Source of the DNA: Glaciimonas sp. PAMC28666 | Lineage (GTDB): Bacteria > Pseudomonadota > Gammaproteobacteria > Burkholderiales > Burkholderiaceae_D | Assembly (NCBI RefSeq): GCF_016917355.1 | Contig: NZ_CP070304.1 | Span: 2,604,001-2,668,000 of the forward strand | Direction: 5' to 3' | Length of the DNA stretch: 64,000 nt | Shown: positions 37,825 to 47,400 of the stretch, piece by piece | How the letters are laid out: each line of letters opens with the position of its first letter | Numbering within the stretch: position 1 is the stretch's first letter | Notes under the pieces: model-generated | Seen by the model: the letters and a program-made list of their open reading frames with translations, nothing else | What the model was told of the DNA's origin: nothing | The model's database searches: none | Program-made: the position numbers and the translations under genes

Positions 37825-39665
37825 TCCTTCCTTTCATCAAAAATTCGGGGATAAGGACAGGCATTCAGCGCTGCCCATGCATCAATGAGCTCGGATCTGG
37901 ACTCCAGAGGGAATTTACTCACATCAGGAAACGACCAGTCCGGCTGTTTTTCTCTCGGCACCGGTTCGGGGTGCGTACAGTTATTTACACGAGTCCGAGG
38001 AAGGGCAACTGCCGCCCCGTCGCATGCGGTGGCTGCCGATGCAACTGGCGTCCAACTATGCCGTACCGACTTAAACACCACCCCAAACAAGGCCGCGCAA
38101 TGCACGCCGTACGGTGTCGATTTGATCGTCTCGCCATAGCGTCCGATGCAGGTCGTGACATCCTTGGCCAGCGTAATGATCAGATCCTTACGGGCCACGA
38201 TGGGACCGCCTTGTGCCCGCATATACTCGGCAAAGTCAGCGCGTTTGCTGGTCACTTCGTCGCCTTCAATTTTTTGCGCGGCATTCCATGCACGACGCAT
38301 CGGTTCCGGTGCTTCCACCAGCATGTCGTCTTTAATCCGGCGTAATTCGCGCCAGACCGTGACCGGTGCACCGCCCCATTGCTGAAACTGACGGATGCCC
38401 CAGCATGCGGCCCATGCTTCAATCCGCGCCGACGGAACCAGTTCCACGTCGCCGACGCAATCCGGCACCACCACATAGCCGTCCTTGGTTTTATGTTCGC
38501 CCACATGCGCGCCGTCGATATTCTTCGCGACATATTTCGCGATATAACCGGCAGCGGTGCCCAGGTTCCAGTCAATTCGGACGACTTTCAGGCGGCGCTC
38601 AAATGCACCTCGCTCGCCACGTTCTGCGGTCCACGCATAACGTTTCATCAGGCGCGTCGCACGGCTGGCCACATCCACAATGTGCGGCGTTTTATAGTTG
38701 GCGGCTGATCGCACAAATAACAGCATATGCCAGTGCGGGGTGGCGTCGTGATGCGGCTCGGCAATCCGAAAGCCATACAACCCAATCCCGCGTCGAGCCA
38801 GTGCGGACCGGAAACGCGCCGTTACTTTTTGCAGATACGCATTTGCTTCTCGGGGTGTAGCCCCGCTAAACTTCGGGTTCGGCTTGCCGTTATGCAACGT
38901 CGCATGAAAGTGAGATGGACAGGTCCACGTCACAAACAAGCCTTCATCGCCCAGTTCTTTTGCAATCGTTTCAAAGCCATTTAATCGCAGCATCAACTCT
39001 CCTCGTCGTATCGCCTTATTTGCCGTGGTGGTACCGGCCAGTTCAGCCAGCGTGAATTGCTGACCAAGTTCGTTTTCTAATTTTTGGCCGTCCAGCGCCA
39101 GTTCGTTACGGCGGTTTTGCGCCAGTCGGGCGATCACCGTGTCGTGGCTGGCATAGGGTTCGCCGTGATAGTGGACATAGCCGAGGCGGATGTTGCCCGC
39201 CTCAAAGGCCCGACCGATGCGCTTACGTAACTGACCGCGCCACCAGTGCGGATTCACCGCCCGTGCGATCACATCTTTGAGTTCGTCAAATTCCGGTGCA
39301 TCAATCCCGTATTCGGCACATTCGCAGCGGATGACCTGCAACGCATGCAGGTCCGATTGCGCGCCCCATAGCGCCTCGACCACATGCGCCGCCGCTTTCT
39401 TCGCCGTTGCCACAATGTCCGCATCGTGCTGCGACAGATCAACACCAGCGGGCACATAGCGGTCGGCAAACTCGCGGACAAAGTCCGTTGCCACCGACTC
39501 ATAAATTTTGTACCAGGAGGACCACGCCATTTTGTCGAGTGCCTGACCGATGACGCGCTTGCGCCACTTGTAAGGCAACCGCGCCAATTCCGGCGCAAAG
39601 CGTTCCGATTGTAAAAAAGAAAGGTGCCGTTGACGGGCTGGCAGAACGACGTGTTTAGACTGCAT
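37821..39665 (-). CDS. P2 gpA-type replication initiation endonuclease
   Basis: A 614-residue HUH-superfamily nickase of the phage replication gene A family. The metal-binding HUH motif is PHWHMLLFV near residue 310 and the paired tyrosines are in YIAKYVAKNID near 373. P2 gpA nicks the phage origin, joins the 5' end through a tyrosine and drives rolling-circle replication; it acts in cis and cuts within its own gene. Full length with no break. It overlaps neighbours on both sides (11 bp upstream, 4 bp downstream). Confidence 0.93.
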   Translation of the reverse strand: MQSKHVVLPARQRHLSFLQSERFAPELARLPYKWRKRVIGQALDKMAWSSWYKIYESVATDFVREFADRYVPAGVDLSQHDADIVATAKKAAAHVVEALWGAQSDLHALQVIRCECAEYGIDAPEFDELKDVIARAVNPHWWRGQLRKRIGRAFEAGNIRLGYVHYHGEPYASHDTVIARLAQNRRNELALDGQKLENELGQQFTLAELAGTTTANKAIRRGELMLRLNGFETIAKELGDEGLFVTWTCPSHFHATLHNGKPNPKFSGATPREANAYLQKVTARFRSALARRGIGLYGFRIAEPHHDATPHWHMLLFVRSAANYKTPHIVDVASRATRLMKRYAWTAERGERGAFERRLKVVRIDWNLGTAAGYIAKYVAKNIDGAHVGEHKTKDGYVVVPDCVGDVELVPSARIEAWAACWGIRQFQQWGGAPVTVWRELRRIKDDMLVEAPEPMRRAWNAAQKIEGDEVTSKRADFAEYMRAQGGPIVARKDLIITLAKDVTTCIGRYGETIKSTPYGVHCAALFGVVFKSVRHSWTPVASAATACDGAAVALPRTRVNNCTHPEPVPREKQPDWSFPDVSKFPLESRSELIDAWAALNACPYPRIFDERKE

Positions 39666-40012
39666 GCATCACCCGTTCAAACATACCGACCGAGGCCACG
39701 ACCGCCGCCCGGATTGCGGCCCGTTCCGATGGGGTAAAAGAATGAATCGGACTTTGCCACCGCGTCATCGGTAAACCAGCCACAAACAGCACATAACGCC
39801 GTGCATGCTCTGGTGTCGTTCCCCACGATTGCGCCGTCAGGCGTTGCAAGCGCGACGCATCCTGACGTGGCTTGATCAACTGACGCGCAGCTAATAATTT
39901 GGCCCGTGCATGATCCGGGGTCGTCAGCGTGGCCGTTGCGCCATCCCACTCGGCAAACAAGTCTGTGACCGGCATAAACGACGGATGGTGATCAATCAGC
40001 GAAACGCCCATC
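39655..40012 (-). CDS. hypothetical phage protein (118 aa)
   Basis: The start ATG at 40012 overlaps the preceding stop (TGATG), giving 118 residues beginning MGVSLIDHHPSFMPVTDLFAEWDG. The C-terminal half is helical and rich in Arg/Ala. No family was recognised. It directly precedes gpA with an 11-bp overlap. Confidence 0.6.
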
Positions 40013-40184
40013 ACCAGACCGCCGCCATGCCACCCAACCGCGCAATACAAAGGGCCAGCTGTTCATCCAGCACCTCGCACACCGCCACGCGATGGCTGTC
40101 GTTCAACAAATGCGACCGCGACATAAACCAGTTGCGCAGGTCCAGTTTGTCGATCAGGACGGCGTAGGTGCTTTTGGTGAACAT
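40011..40184 (-). CDS. hypothetical phage protein (57 aa)
   Basis: A 57-residue frame (MFTKSTYAVLIDKLDLRNWF) from 40184 to the TGA at 40011. It follows the 32-residue membrane peptide after 3 bp and overlaps the next gene by 2 bp, consistent with a compact phage operon. No family recognised. Confidence 0.55.
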   Translation of the reverse strand: MFTKSTYAVLIDKLDLRNWFMSRSHLLNDSHRVAVCEVLDEQLALCIARLGGMAAVW

Positions 40185-40187
40185 GGC

Positions 40188-40286
40188 TTAGCCTTTGACC
40201 CAGCCGAGCGCGACCGCCAACGCGGGGGCAAACATGACAAAGCCACATAACAGGCCAGAGCCGAACGTTTTGAGATGGGTTTTCAT
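40188..40286 (-). CDS. small membrane peptide (32 aa)
   Basis: A 32-residue frame with one hydrophobic helix (SGLLCGFVMFAPALAVALGW). A strong AAGGA lies 7 nt ahead of the ATG at 40286, and the next gene starts 3 bp after its stop. It is too short for most gene finders but the ribosome site and spacing support it. Confidence 0.5.
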   Translation of the reverse strand: MKTHLKTFGSGLLCGFVMFAPALAVALGWVKG

Positions 40287-40309
40287 AGGGCTTTCCTTAT
40301 TTCAGGGCG

Positions 40310-40340
40310 AAAAAATCCCGCATGCCTGAAAGCAGGCATG
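40310..40340 (-). terminator. terminator after the Ogr-like gene
   Basis: CATGCCTG and CAGGCATG form a perfect 8-bp stem (40321-40340); on the minus strand it is followed by CGGGATTTTTT. It separates the regulatory genes from the replication genes and could act as an attenuator within the operon. Confidence 0.65.
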
Positions 40341-40421
40341 ACCGGGTACAACGTAAAAAAGGGAAAAGCGCTAGCGGAGGATTACGGCGGCGCGAGAATA
40401 TGAGGAGCGTTCATGGTGGCC

Positions 40422-40679
40422 TTAGTCATTCCGGAATAAAGCCAGCTGATTGGCACACGCGTTTCGGACGTGCTGCGACAAATGGATTTGTACATCCGGG
40501 TTCGGCATCGCAGACATCGACAACGTACGCAATACTTCGAGACTCGCCACAAAGGTATGCCCACAGTCCGGGTTCTGGCACATGTACGTGATCTCTTTCA
40601 TCAGGGTCGACATCGTGCGGCTTTTAGCGGCGCGCACACGGTGTTGGCAATGGGGGCAAGGTAAGCTAATGACCCTCAC
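40422..40679 (-). CDS. Ogr/Delta-family zinc-finger transcription activator
   Basis: An 85-residue protein with the Ogr/Delta zinc pattern: CPHC near residue 8 and CQNPDCGHTF near 34. P2 Ogr and satellite P4 Delta activate P2 late promoters. Here the gene lies inside the early/replication operon, as in satellites and some phiCTX-like phages. The start is GTG at 40679, overlapping the upstream stop (GTGA). Confidence 0.85.
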   Translation of the reverse strand: MRVISLPCPHCQHRVRAAKSRTMSTLMKEITYMCQNPDCGHTFVASLEVLRTLSMSAMPNPDVQIHLSQHVRNACANQLALFRND

Positions 40680-40822
40680 TTTGGTAGTCTGCCGACCGGA
40701 TACAGTACTTGGCCTTCCCCAGATATTTGTTTCGATCGCTTACGCAAATGCGACTTAACAAGCCACTCTAACGCAAGCTCTACAGAGTGCAGCTCTTGCA
40801 GATGACGTACGTGGTGCAACAT
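40676..40822 (-). CDS. hypothetical phage protein (48 aa)
   Basis: A 48-residue frame (MLHHVRHLQELHSVELALEW) with AAGGA 8 nt before the ATG at 40822, starting 12 bp after the stop of the RHH gene and overlapping the Ogr-like gene. Basic C-terminal half. No family recognised. Confidence 0.5.
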   Translation of the reverse strand: MLHHVRHLQELHSVELALEWLVKSHLRKRSKQISGEGQVLYPVGRLPK

Positions 40823-40834
40823 GACAGCGTCCTT

Positions 40835-41068
40835 TTATTGATGACTGGGAAATGGTATTCGGCTAGAAGGCTTAGCCAAATGTGCAGTATTTTGTTCATA
40901 GGCATCCAGGCCGAGTAACGCGACCATGGGAAGGAAATTGGCACGTGAGCGCCTTTCATTAAAAACATGTCGTTCCACCCGCGCCGTCTCGTCGCTTCTT
41001 AACCGGATGTGCGAGGGGCCATTCAGAATATTTTTCGGTGAACGACTCATTTTATTAGCTATTCTCAT
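40835..41068 (-). CDS. small ribbon-helix-helix-like DNA-binding protein
   Basis: A 77-residue protein whose central segment (SHIRLRSDETARVERHVFNE, then RSRANFLPMVALLGLD) has the strand-helix-helix pattern of Arc/MetJ-type regulators. It is the first gene of the minus-strand phage operon and is divergent from the repressor, the place of Cox/Cro in P2-like switches. Family assignment is by pattern only. Confidence 0.55.
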   Translation of the reverse strand: MRIANKMSRSPKNILNGPSHIRLRSDETARVERHVFNERRSRANFLPMVALLGLDAYEQNTAHLAKPSSRIPFPSHQ

Positions 41069-41107
41069 GGTGTATTATTTGTCTTCCCACTCAACGGACC
41101 TCAATAT

Positions 41108-41125
41108 AGTTCAATAAAACGAACT
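41108..41125. promoter_or_regulatory. candidate phage switch operator
   Basis: AGTTC and GAACT form an inverted repeat with 8 bp between, inside the 70-bp region separating the divergent RHH and repressor genes. This is where a lysogeny switch operator would lie. Confidence 0.4.
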
Positions 41126-41138
41126 TTTAAATAAAATT

Positions 41139-41777
41139 ATGGATGATTTTGCGAACCTATTTGGCGGTAGACTCCGAGATGAACGCAAGCGTCTAGCTCT
41201 GAATCAAGATAATTTTGCAGCTACTGGTGGTGTGAACAAGGCGACCCAAATTTCGTATGAAAAGGGAAAGCGCTCTCCGGATGTTGCATATATGCATGCA
41301 ATTTCGTCTTTAGGAGTCGATATTGCCTATATCTTGACAGGCAAAAAAATACGCACTGAGATATCAAGGGAAGAAAACATTTTGCTCGGCGCTTACAACG
41401 AGGCGCCGTTAGCTGTCCGGCAAGCTGCCTTGGCGGCATTGATTTTTGGTTCTGGGCGTCAAACATTTAACGAAAATTATTCAGGTGTCGAGCCAGTACG
41501 GAATAATGTATTGGAGGTCAATATTGAGGAAGAAGTCTACGAATCATTCTCTGAGATAGCGCTACTGACTGGGGAATCGATACCTGATACGATCAGAATG
41601 TTAGTTATTAAGCGTGCAAAAATACTTTTGGCGGAGGTTGACCCATTGGCACTAGAAACTATAACTAAAGCCGCCGCAAAAGATATGGAAGCGCGTCGTA
41701 TTAATCGAGACAATAAAATAGAGAATCAATCCGTTACGAACAGTAGTGGAGCGAAAAAAAGTACGTCCTCGGATTGA
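41139..41777 (+). CDS. HTH (XRE-type) phage repressor-like protein
   Basis: A 212-residue protein with an N-terminal helix-turn-helix domain (LRDERKRLALNQDNFAATGGVNKATQISYEKGKR, residues 11-45) typical of phage repressors of the XRE class. The C-terminal half lacks a recognisable S24 peptidase site, so it is probably not cleaved by RecA. It is divergent from the operon it presumably represses. No good ribosome site precedes the ATG. Confidence 0.8.
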   Translation: MDDFANLFGGRLRDERKRLALNQDNFAATGGVNKATQISYEKGKRSPDVAYMHAISSLGVDIAYILTGKKIRTEISREENILLGAYNEAPLAVRQAALAALIFGSGRQTFNENYSGVEPVRNNVLEVNIEEEVYESFSEIALLTGESIPDTIRMLVIKRAKILLAEVDPLALETITKAAAKDMEARRINRDNKIENQSVTNSSGAKKSTSSD

Positions 41778-42145
41778 AATTTACTTGTTGGTTCCTTAGT
41801 TCTCTACACCTCGAAAATATAAGAGTGTCAGTTTGGCTACCGCGATGAACTTCAAAAAAATGGTTGCACAGCGAGGGCGAACATTTTTTAATCGCGTAAA
41901 AAAATTCTAAAATTTTGAGGTATTCAAAGATCTGGAACGATGGTAATCCGATCATATTGGTTCGTCCGTCGCTATTCGGAGTGGAGTCGATGACCTTGCA
42001 AACATTGCAAAATCTATTAATTGACGAACTGATTAAGGCGTAGTGTGGGAATGGCGATAGATATCTAATTGTAAGGTCGCGTATATGGTCGACCAGGTCT
42101 GCCAACGGTCAATTACTTTATGAGTTGTCTCAGGTGATTCCCTAG
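41778..42145. other. gap between the repressor and the IS element
   Basis: This 368-bp AT-rich stretch shows no convincing gene. A 17-codon plus-strand frame (MTLQTLQNLLIDELIKA, near 41990) resembles the start of YciE/YciF-type DUF892 proteins but stops at once, so it may be a remnant. A 123-codon minus-strand frame overlaps the repressor end and looks spurious. Confidence 0.4.
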
Positions 42146-43364
42146 GGAAGCGCTGATTTATTCGACAGAAATGGTTTCGGTGATTTACAGAAGCTGAGAC
42201 AATAATGTATCCCTTTTCATTGACGAATCGTTTATGCAAAAAAGCTTCTCCGACCTTGAGTACGCGGCAAAAAAAGAAACGTACGCGGCGTGACCGTTTC
42301 CTGAGCGAGATCGATACAGCTACGCCCTGGGCGGCACTGTGGAACGAAATTGAACCGTTTTATCCGAAAGGCGAAGGTCCTGGTCGCCCGCCCGCCGATT
42401 GGTCTTGCACGGATGCTTCGGATGTATGTTGCACAGCCGTGTTTTGGTTTGTCTGACGAGGGCATTGAGGATGCGATTTACGACAGTCAGGCGATCCGCG
42501 GTTTTGTCGGTATCGATCTGAACCGGGAGTCGGCACCGGATGCCACGACACTGTTGAAATTTCGCCGTCTGCTGGAAAAGCATGACCTGACCCGCAGGAT
42601 TTTTGAGGTGATCAATGCGCATTTGGCCGCCAAAGGTTTGCTTATGCATGAAGGGACCATAGTGGATGCCACCTTGATTGCTGCGCCACCATCGACCAAA
42701 AACAAGGATAAGACTCGCGACCCGGACATGCATCAGTCGAAGAAAGGCAATGACTGGCACTTTGGCATGAAAGCCCATATCGGCGTTGATGCTGCCTCTG
42801 GGCTGGTACACACCGTGATCGGAACGGCTGGCAATGTGTCTGACGTGACGCAAGCGCATGCATTGCTGCATGGCGATCAGATTGCAGCGCTGGGCGATGC
42901 GGGCTATCAAGGGGTGGAAAAACGCGAAGAAAATAAAACCCCCTCCGTTACCTGGCACGTCGCGATGCGCCGCTCCAAACGCAAGGCGCTGCCGAAAAAT
43001 AAACTCGGGCGCATGCGCGAGAAACTGGCGTTTCTCAAAGCCAGCGTCAGGGCAAAAGTGGAGCATCCGTTTCATGTCATCAAGAACCTGTTTCGGCATC
43101 GTAAAACGCGCTATCGGGGCCTGGCCAAGAACACTGTGCAGTTGTTCTCGCTGTTCAGATTTGCCAATCTGGTGCTTGCTGGCAGGCGCTTTGTGATCAA
43201 TGACACCCGAAAACCATCCTGAGTGAAGCAAGGGACGATAAGAGCGTCATATTTGCTCAAAAAACCGTTTGTTGCGCTCATGGTTGCAGAAACTCAACCG
43301 TGGGTGAAAATTTTATTTTTAAAACTAACGCCATGATCAAGATCATCAATTGATCAGCGCTTCC
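42146..43364 (+). mobile_element. IS5-family (IS5 group) insertion sequence
   Basis: A 1,219-bp element with terminal inverted repeats starting GGAAGCGCTGAT at both ends, flanked by the 4-bp direct repeat CTAG (42142-42145 and 43365-43368). This matches the YTAR-type target duplications of the IS5 group. It encodes one transposase, broken by frameshifts. It lies 50 bp outside the last repeat of the CRISPR array. Confidence 0.92.
42234..43222 (+). pseudogene. IS5-group transposase, frameshifted
   Basis: The product begins MQKSFSDLEYAAKK and is typical of IS5-group transposases, with catalytic DDE segments GTIVDATLI, IGDAGYQG-like ALGDAGYQGVEKRE and the C-terminal RAKVEHPFHVIKNLF. The reading frame breaks twice: at a run of seven A residues near 42271 (one extra A), and near 42385 where a CCCG unit appears duplicated. 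The catalytic part alone is open from 42350. Either the IS is dead or there are sequencing errors in simple repeats. Confidence 0.85.
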
Positions 43365-43592
43365 CTAGGACGTTTGCAGGACGACTTTCATGCTGCCCCT
43401 ACCAATCTATCGGGTTACTTCTAAGCCGCGCGCATGGCGGCTGACGCTTGCTGGTCAGGGGTTGAACCACAAACCGCCGAAAATTCCGTTAGCCAGTCAA
43501 CTTAGACCTGTACGCCCAGTTCCCGCTAATTGCTCAAGCGGCTCACGTCTTAGCCACACTCAAGTAAGAAAAAGTGCATGAGTCCAATTTTT

Positions 43593-43946
43593 TCAACGAT
43601 TCAGTAGTTCACGAAGTGCCTTGGGTATCTCTTGAAACTTGCTTTCATTCTCAAATAGGTGGCAATTCTCCGCCGCAACTATCTCTGGCTGTTTTCCAAT
43701 AATTGAAAACAACTTTTCACCATCGCACCGAAGTGATGCAACTCTTCTTTTCGTTTTCTTGTTCTTAACTTCTGCTACCCAACACATATCGGCCATTCCG
43801 CATGAATGGTATTCAAGTATTTCTGTCGTGGGCTTCCATTCATCAATGCGCGTGATGGGCTTGCCACGTGCAGCTATTGCTTGTCCGGTGAATGCCAATA
43901 GCATGAAAGCTAATACTGATACTGATACTGGATTGTTAGATTTCAT
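43593..43946 (-). CDS. secreted hypothetical protein, transposon passenger
   Basis: A 117-residue protein with a clear signal peptide (SVLAFMLLAFTGQAIAA, cleavage near residue 26). The mature part has four cysteines (CGMADMCW, LRCDGE, ENCHLF) that could form two disulfides in the periplasm. It overlaps the stop of the upstream gene (ATGA), so the two are coupled. No family recognised; nearby location to the tnpR break marks it as cargo. Confidence 0.65.
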   Translation of the reverse strand: MKSNNPVSVSVLAFMLLAFTGQAIAARGKPITRIDEWKPTTEILEYHSCGMADMCWVAEVKNKKTKRRVASLRCDGEKLFSIIGKQPEIVAAENCHLFENESKFQEIPKALRELLNR

Positions 43947-44290
43947 TTGTATTCCTTCCCACCCGTTGCAGTGATGTATTCCTTCGGATGGCTCCAAAAG
44001 ATGGTGCTGCCATGAGCGGCGGTTGAAACCCAAACCGCGTCGTAGCGACCTCGTTCGCCACCGTCAACAATTTGACCAGTTTTTTTGTTTTTAATCTTCC
44101 AGCGAACAATAATCTCTCGCTTTTTTTCCTGAACTTTGAATATATTGTGAGATGGTTCTCCGAACTTAAATCCATCAATAACTTTTGGACGGCTACTGTA
44201 CTGAGTTTTGAAGTCCAATCCGTCCCACCAAAGGGCACCATTTGATGGATCTGTGCCCTTGTTCACGATTGGCGGTCGGCCACAAGCCAT
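43943..44290 (-). CDS. hypothetical transposon passenger protein, probably 5'-truncated
   Basis: The frame ends at 43943 and reads GALWWDGLDFKTQYSS, then a Lys-rich beta-like segment (EKKREIIVRWKIKNKKTG) and AHGSTIFWSHPKEY. The ATG at 44290 gives 115 residues, but its first dozen are antisense to the resolvase fragment, so the native start was probably lost at the junction near 44265. It is coupled to the secreted protein downstream. No family recognised. Confidence 0.45.
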   Translation of the reverse strand: MACGRPPIVNKGTDPSNGALWWDGLDFKTQYSSRPKVIDGFKFGEPSHNIFKVQEKKREIIVRWKIKNKKTGQIVDGGERGRYDAVWVSTAAHGSTIFWSHPKEYITATGGKEYK

Positions 44291-44444
44291 CACTGGCGAG
44301 AGGCTGGATGCGATCACCGCCGCGCTCGACGGTGGAATGTCCAAGGCTGCTGTGTGCCGTAACTTCGGCGTTAAGCGCACCACCTTGATTGATACCCTGG
44401 CACGGGTTGGTTGGACAGGTTCGCACGCAGAGCCGCCGCAATGA
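44208..44444 (+). pseudogene. tnpR: remnant of Tn3 resolvase TnpR (C-terminal HTH only)
   Basis: Only the resolvase C-terminal DNA-binding helix-turn-helix remains (GRPQAITGERLDAITAALDG, then MSKAAVCRNFGVKRTTLIDT). The serine-recombinase catalytic domain is missing; sequence left of about 44265 belongs to the passenger genes. The stop overlaps the tnpA start (ATGA), keeping the ancestral tnpR-tnpA coupling. Confidence 0.8.
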
Positions 44445-47400
44445 CCGCGAAGAGCGAGCGCTTGCGCGTCCTGTCGGATGCCGAAGAGGAGGCCTTGTAC
44501 GGCCTTCCCAACTTTGACGATGGCCAGCAACTGGAATACCTTGCGCTGTCTGAGGCGGAATTGGCACTGGCCACCGACCGCACCGGCCTGCACGCTCAGG
44601 TGCATTGCATCTTGCAAATCGGTTACTTCAAAGCCAAACGCGCCTTCTTCGCGTTCGACTGGGACGAGGTATTCGAGGACTGTGTTTTTGTCATCAGCCG
44701 GTATTTCCAAGACCACGCGGTGCCTCTGCTTCCCATATCCAAACACGAACGCTATGCTCAGCGGGAGGGTATCACGGCACTGGCCGGGTACCAAGCATGG
44801 TCTTCGGCCTGTTTGCCCTGGTTGGGCTCGAAGGCTGCGCAACTGGTGCGCCGTGATGTGACGCCCAGCTTCGTGGCCATGGAATTGGTCGCCGCCCTGG
44901 GCGAGCGCAAGATCATCCGTCCGGGCTACACCACCTTGCAGGAAATTGTCAGTGGCGCATTGACCGCCGAGCGCCGCCGTCTTGGGGCCTTGCTCGATGG
45001 CCTGTTGGACGAACCGCTTAAGGCAATGTTGGCACAGTTGTTGGTGCACGAAGACACCCTCTCTGATTTGGCTGTACTCAAGCAGGACGCCAAGAACTTT
45101 GGCCACCAGCACATGAGCCGCGAGCGCGACAAGCGCGAAATGCTGGCACCGTTGCACCACGCCGCCAAGGATCTGCTGCCCCGGCTGGAGATCTCCCGCC
45201 AGAACCTTCTGTACTACGCCAGCCTGGTGAATTACTACACCGTCTTTGACCTGCGCCGCCTCAAGCCCGGGCAAACGCGCTTGTACCTGCTGTGCTTTGC
45301 GTGGCTGCGCTACCGACAATTCACGGACAACCTATTAGCGGCAATGTACCACCTTGTGCGCCACTACGAGGCTGAAACCAAGGCGCACGCGCAAAAGCGT
45401 ACCCTACATGAACATGCGGTGCAGTTGCGCAATAACCGCAAGGTCGGGCGGCTACTCCTACTGTACGTGGACGACCAGGTATCCGACAGTGAATTGTTTG
45501 GTACGGTGCGCCGCCGCGCCTGGCGGATCATGGGCAAGGATGAGGTTTTGGCAGTAGGTGAGCATATGAGCACCAAGCAGCTCAGCTCACTGGCGCTGCG
45601 CTGGGAGGCCATTGACAAGCTGGGCGTGCGGGTGCGCCTGAACCTGCGGCCCATCTTTGCGACCGTAGACTTTTGCGGTGAACCGGACAACCCCTGGCTG
45701 CAAGCGCTGGCGTGGATCAATTCCGTGTTTGCATGTCAGCAACGACTATCCCAGCGTCCCTTGTCAGAGTGCCCGGTAGCCACATTGCCGGTACGCCTGC
45801 GTTCCTTCCTGCTGGACTGCGATGACACAGGCAACCCGTTAGCCATCAACGATGTGCGCTATGAGTTCTGGCTGTACCACCAGCTTACTAAACGGCTCCG
45901 CACTGGTGACATTTACATCGACGACAGTTTGCAGCACCGCCGCTTGGCCGACGAGCTGGTGCCGCTGGACGAGTATGCCCCGCTATTGGCACAAATGGAC
46001 GCGGACATTACATGGTTGCACCAACCCGTTGGGCCACGCTTAGAGGCCTTGGCCGAGGAATTACGCAAGCAGTGGCACATCTTCAATTCGGAGCTGCGCC
46101 GTGGGAAGCTGCCGCACTTGGAGTTTGACTCGGCACGCCAGCGACTGGTTTGGCATAAGCCCAAGGCCGAGGACAGCCCCGATGCGCCGGACTGCTTTTA
46201 TGGACGTTTGCCCCTGACCGACATTGCCGACGTGCTGCGCTTCGTGGGTGGTCAGTGCCAATTCCTGTCGGCCCTCACGCCACTGCAACCGCGCTACGTC
46301 AAGCACGGAGCCGAAGCCAATAGCCTTCTGGCAGTCATTACGGCGATGGCCATGAATCACGGTATCCGCGTTATGGCGCGCACCAGCGACATATCCCACC
46401 GTGTCCTGGAGAACACCCACCGTCAGTATCTACGCCTATCCACGCTGCAAGCAGCTAATGACTGCATCAGCAATGCCATCGCCCAGTTGCCGATCTTCGA
46501 GCACTTCTCGTTTGATATGGGTGTGCTATACGGCAGTGTGGATGGGCAGAAATTCAGCATGGAGCGGCCTAATATCCAGGCTCGGTATTCGCGTAAATAC
46601 TTCGGACGTGGCAAGGGTGTGGTGGCCTACACGCTGCTGTGCAACCATGTGCCTCTGCAAGGCTGGGTGATTGGGGCGCATGAATACGAGGGTCACTATG
46701 CCTTTGACGTGTGGTACCGCAACACCTCGGACATCAAGCCCACGGTGGTCACGGGTGATATGCACAGCGTCAACAAGGCCAACTTTGCCATCTTCGACTG
46801 GTTTGGTGGGGCCTTTGCGCCACGCTTTACCGACGCCAATGCCCAGCTCAAGGAGTTGTACTGCGTTGATGATCCGGCACAGTATGAAAAGTACCTTGTT
46901 AAACCCGCTGGGCGCATCGACTTGCAAGCCATTGAGGAAGAAAGGGAAGGCATCGACCAGATAGTGGCCACGCTGGCGCTCAAGGACATGACGCAGGCGG
47001 CGCTCGTCCGCAAAATTTGCACCTACAGCACGTCAAATCCCACGCGACGGGCGGTCTTTGAGTACGACAAGCTCATCCGCAGCATTTACACGTTGCGCTA
47101 CTTGCGTGACCCGCAGTTGCAACGCAATGTGCACCGTTCACAAAACCGCCTTGAGTCCTACCACCAGTTGCGTGCGGCCATTGCCCAAGTTGGCGGCAAG
47201 AAGGAGCTGACAGGACAGACGGACGTCGATATCGAAATCAGTAATCAGTGTGGGCGTCTGGTGGCCAACGCCGTCATCTATTACAACGCAGCTATCCTGT
47301 CGCGGTTACTGGAGCGCTTCAAAGACAAGCCCAAGGCTTGGGCTTTCATCATGTCCACCTCGCCGGTGGCATGGCGGCATTTGCTACTGGGTGGGCATTA

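Noticed and set aside
41734-42105. A 123-codon minus-strand frame beside the repressor
   Set aside because: Overlaps the repressor end and has irregular composition; no support as a gene.
42320-43231. A 303-codon minus-strand frame in the IS
   Set aside because: Antisense shadow of the transposase, with no family resemblance.
43365-43417. A possible further CRISPR repeat left of 43418
   Set aside because: The sequence where the next repeat would lie is unrelated, so the array ends at 43418.
43943-45319. A 458-codon minus-strand frame
   Set aside because: Most of it is antisense to the intact tnpA; only its last ~100 codons look like a real gene.
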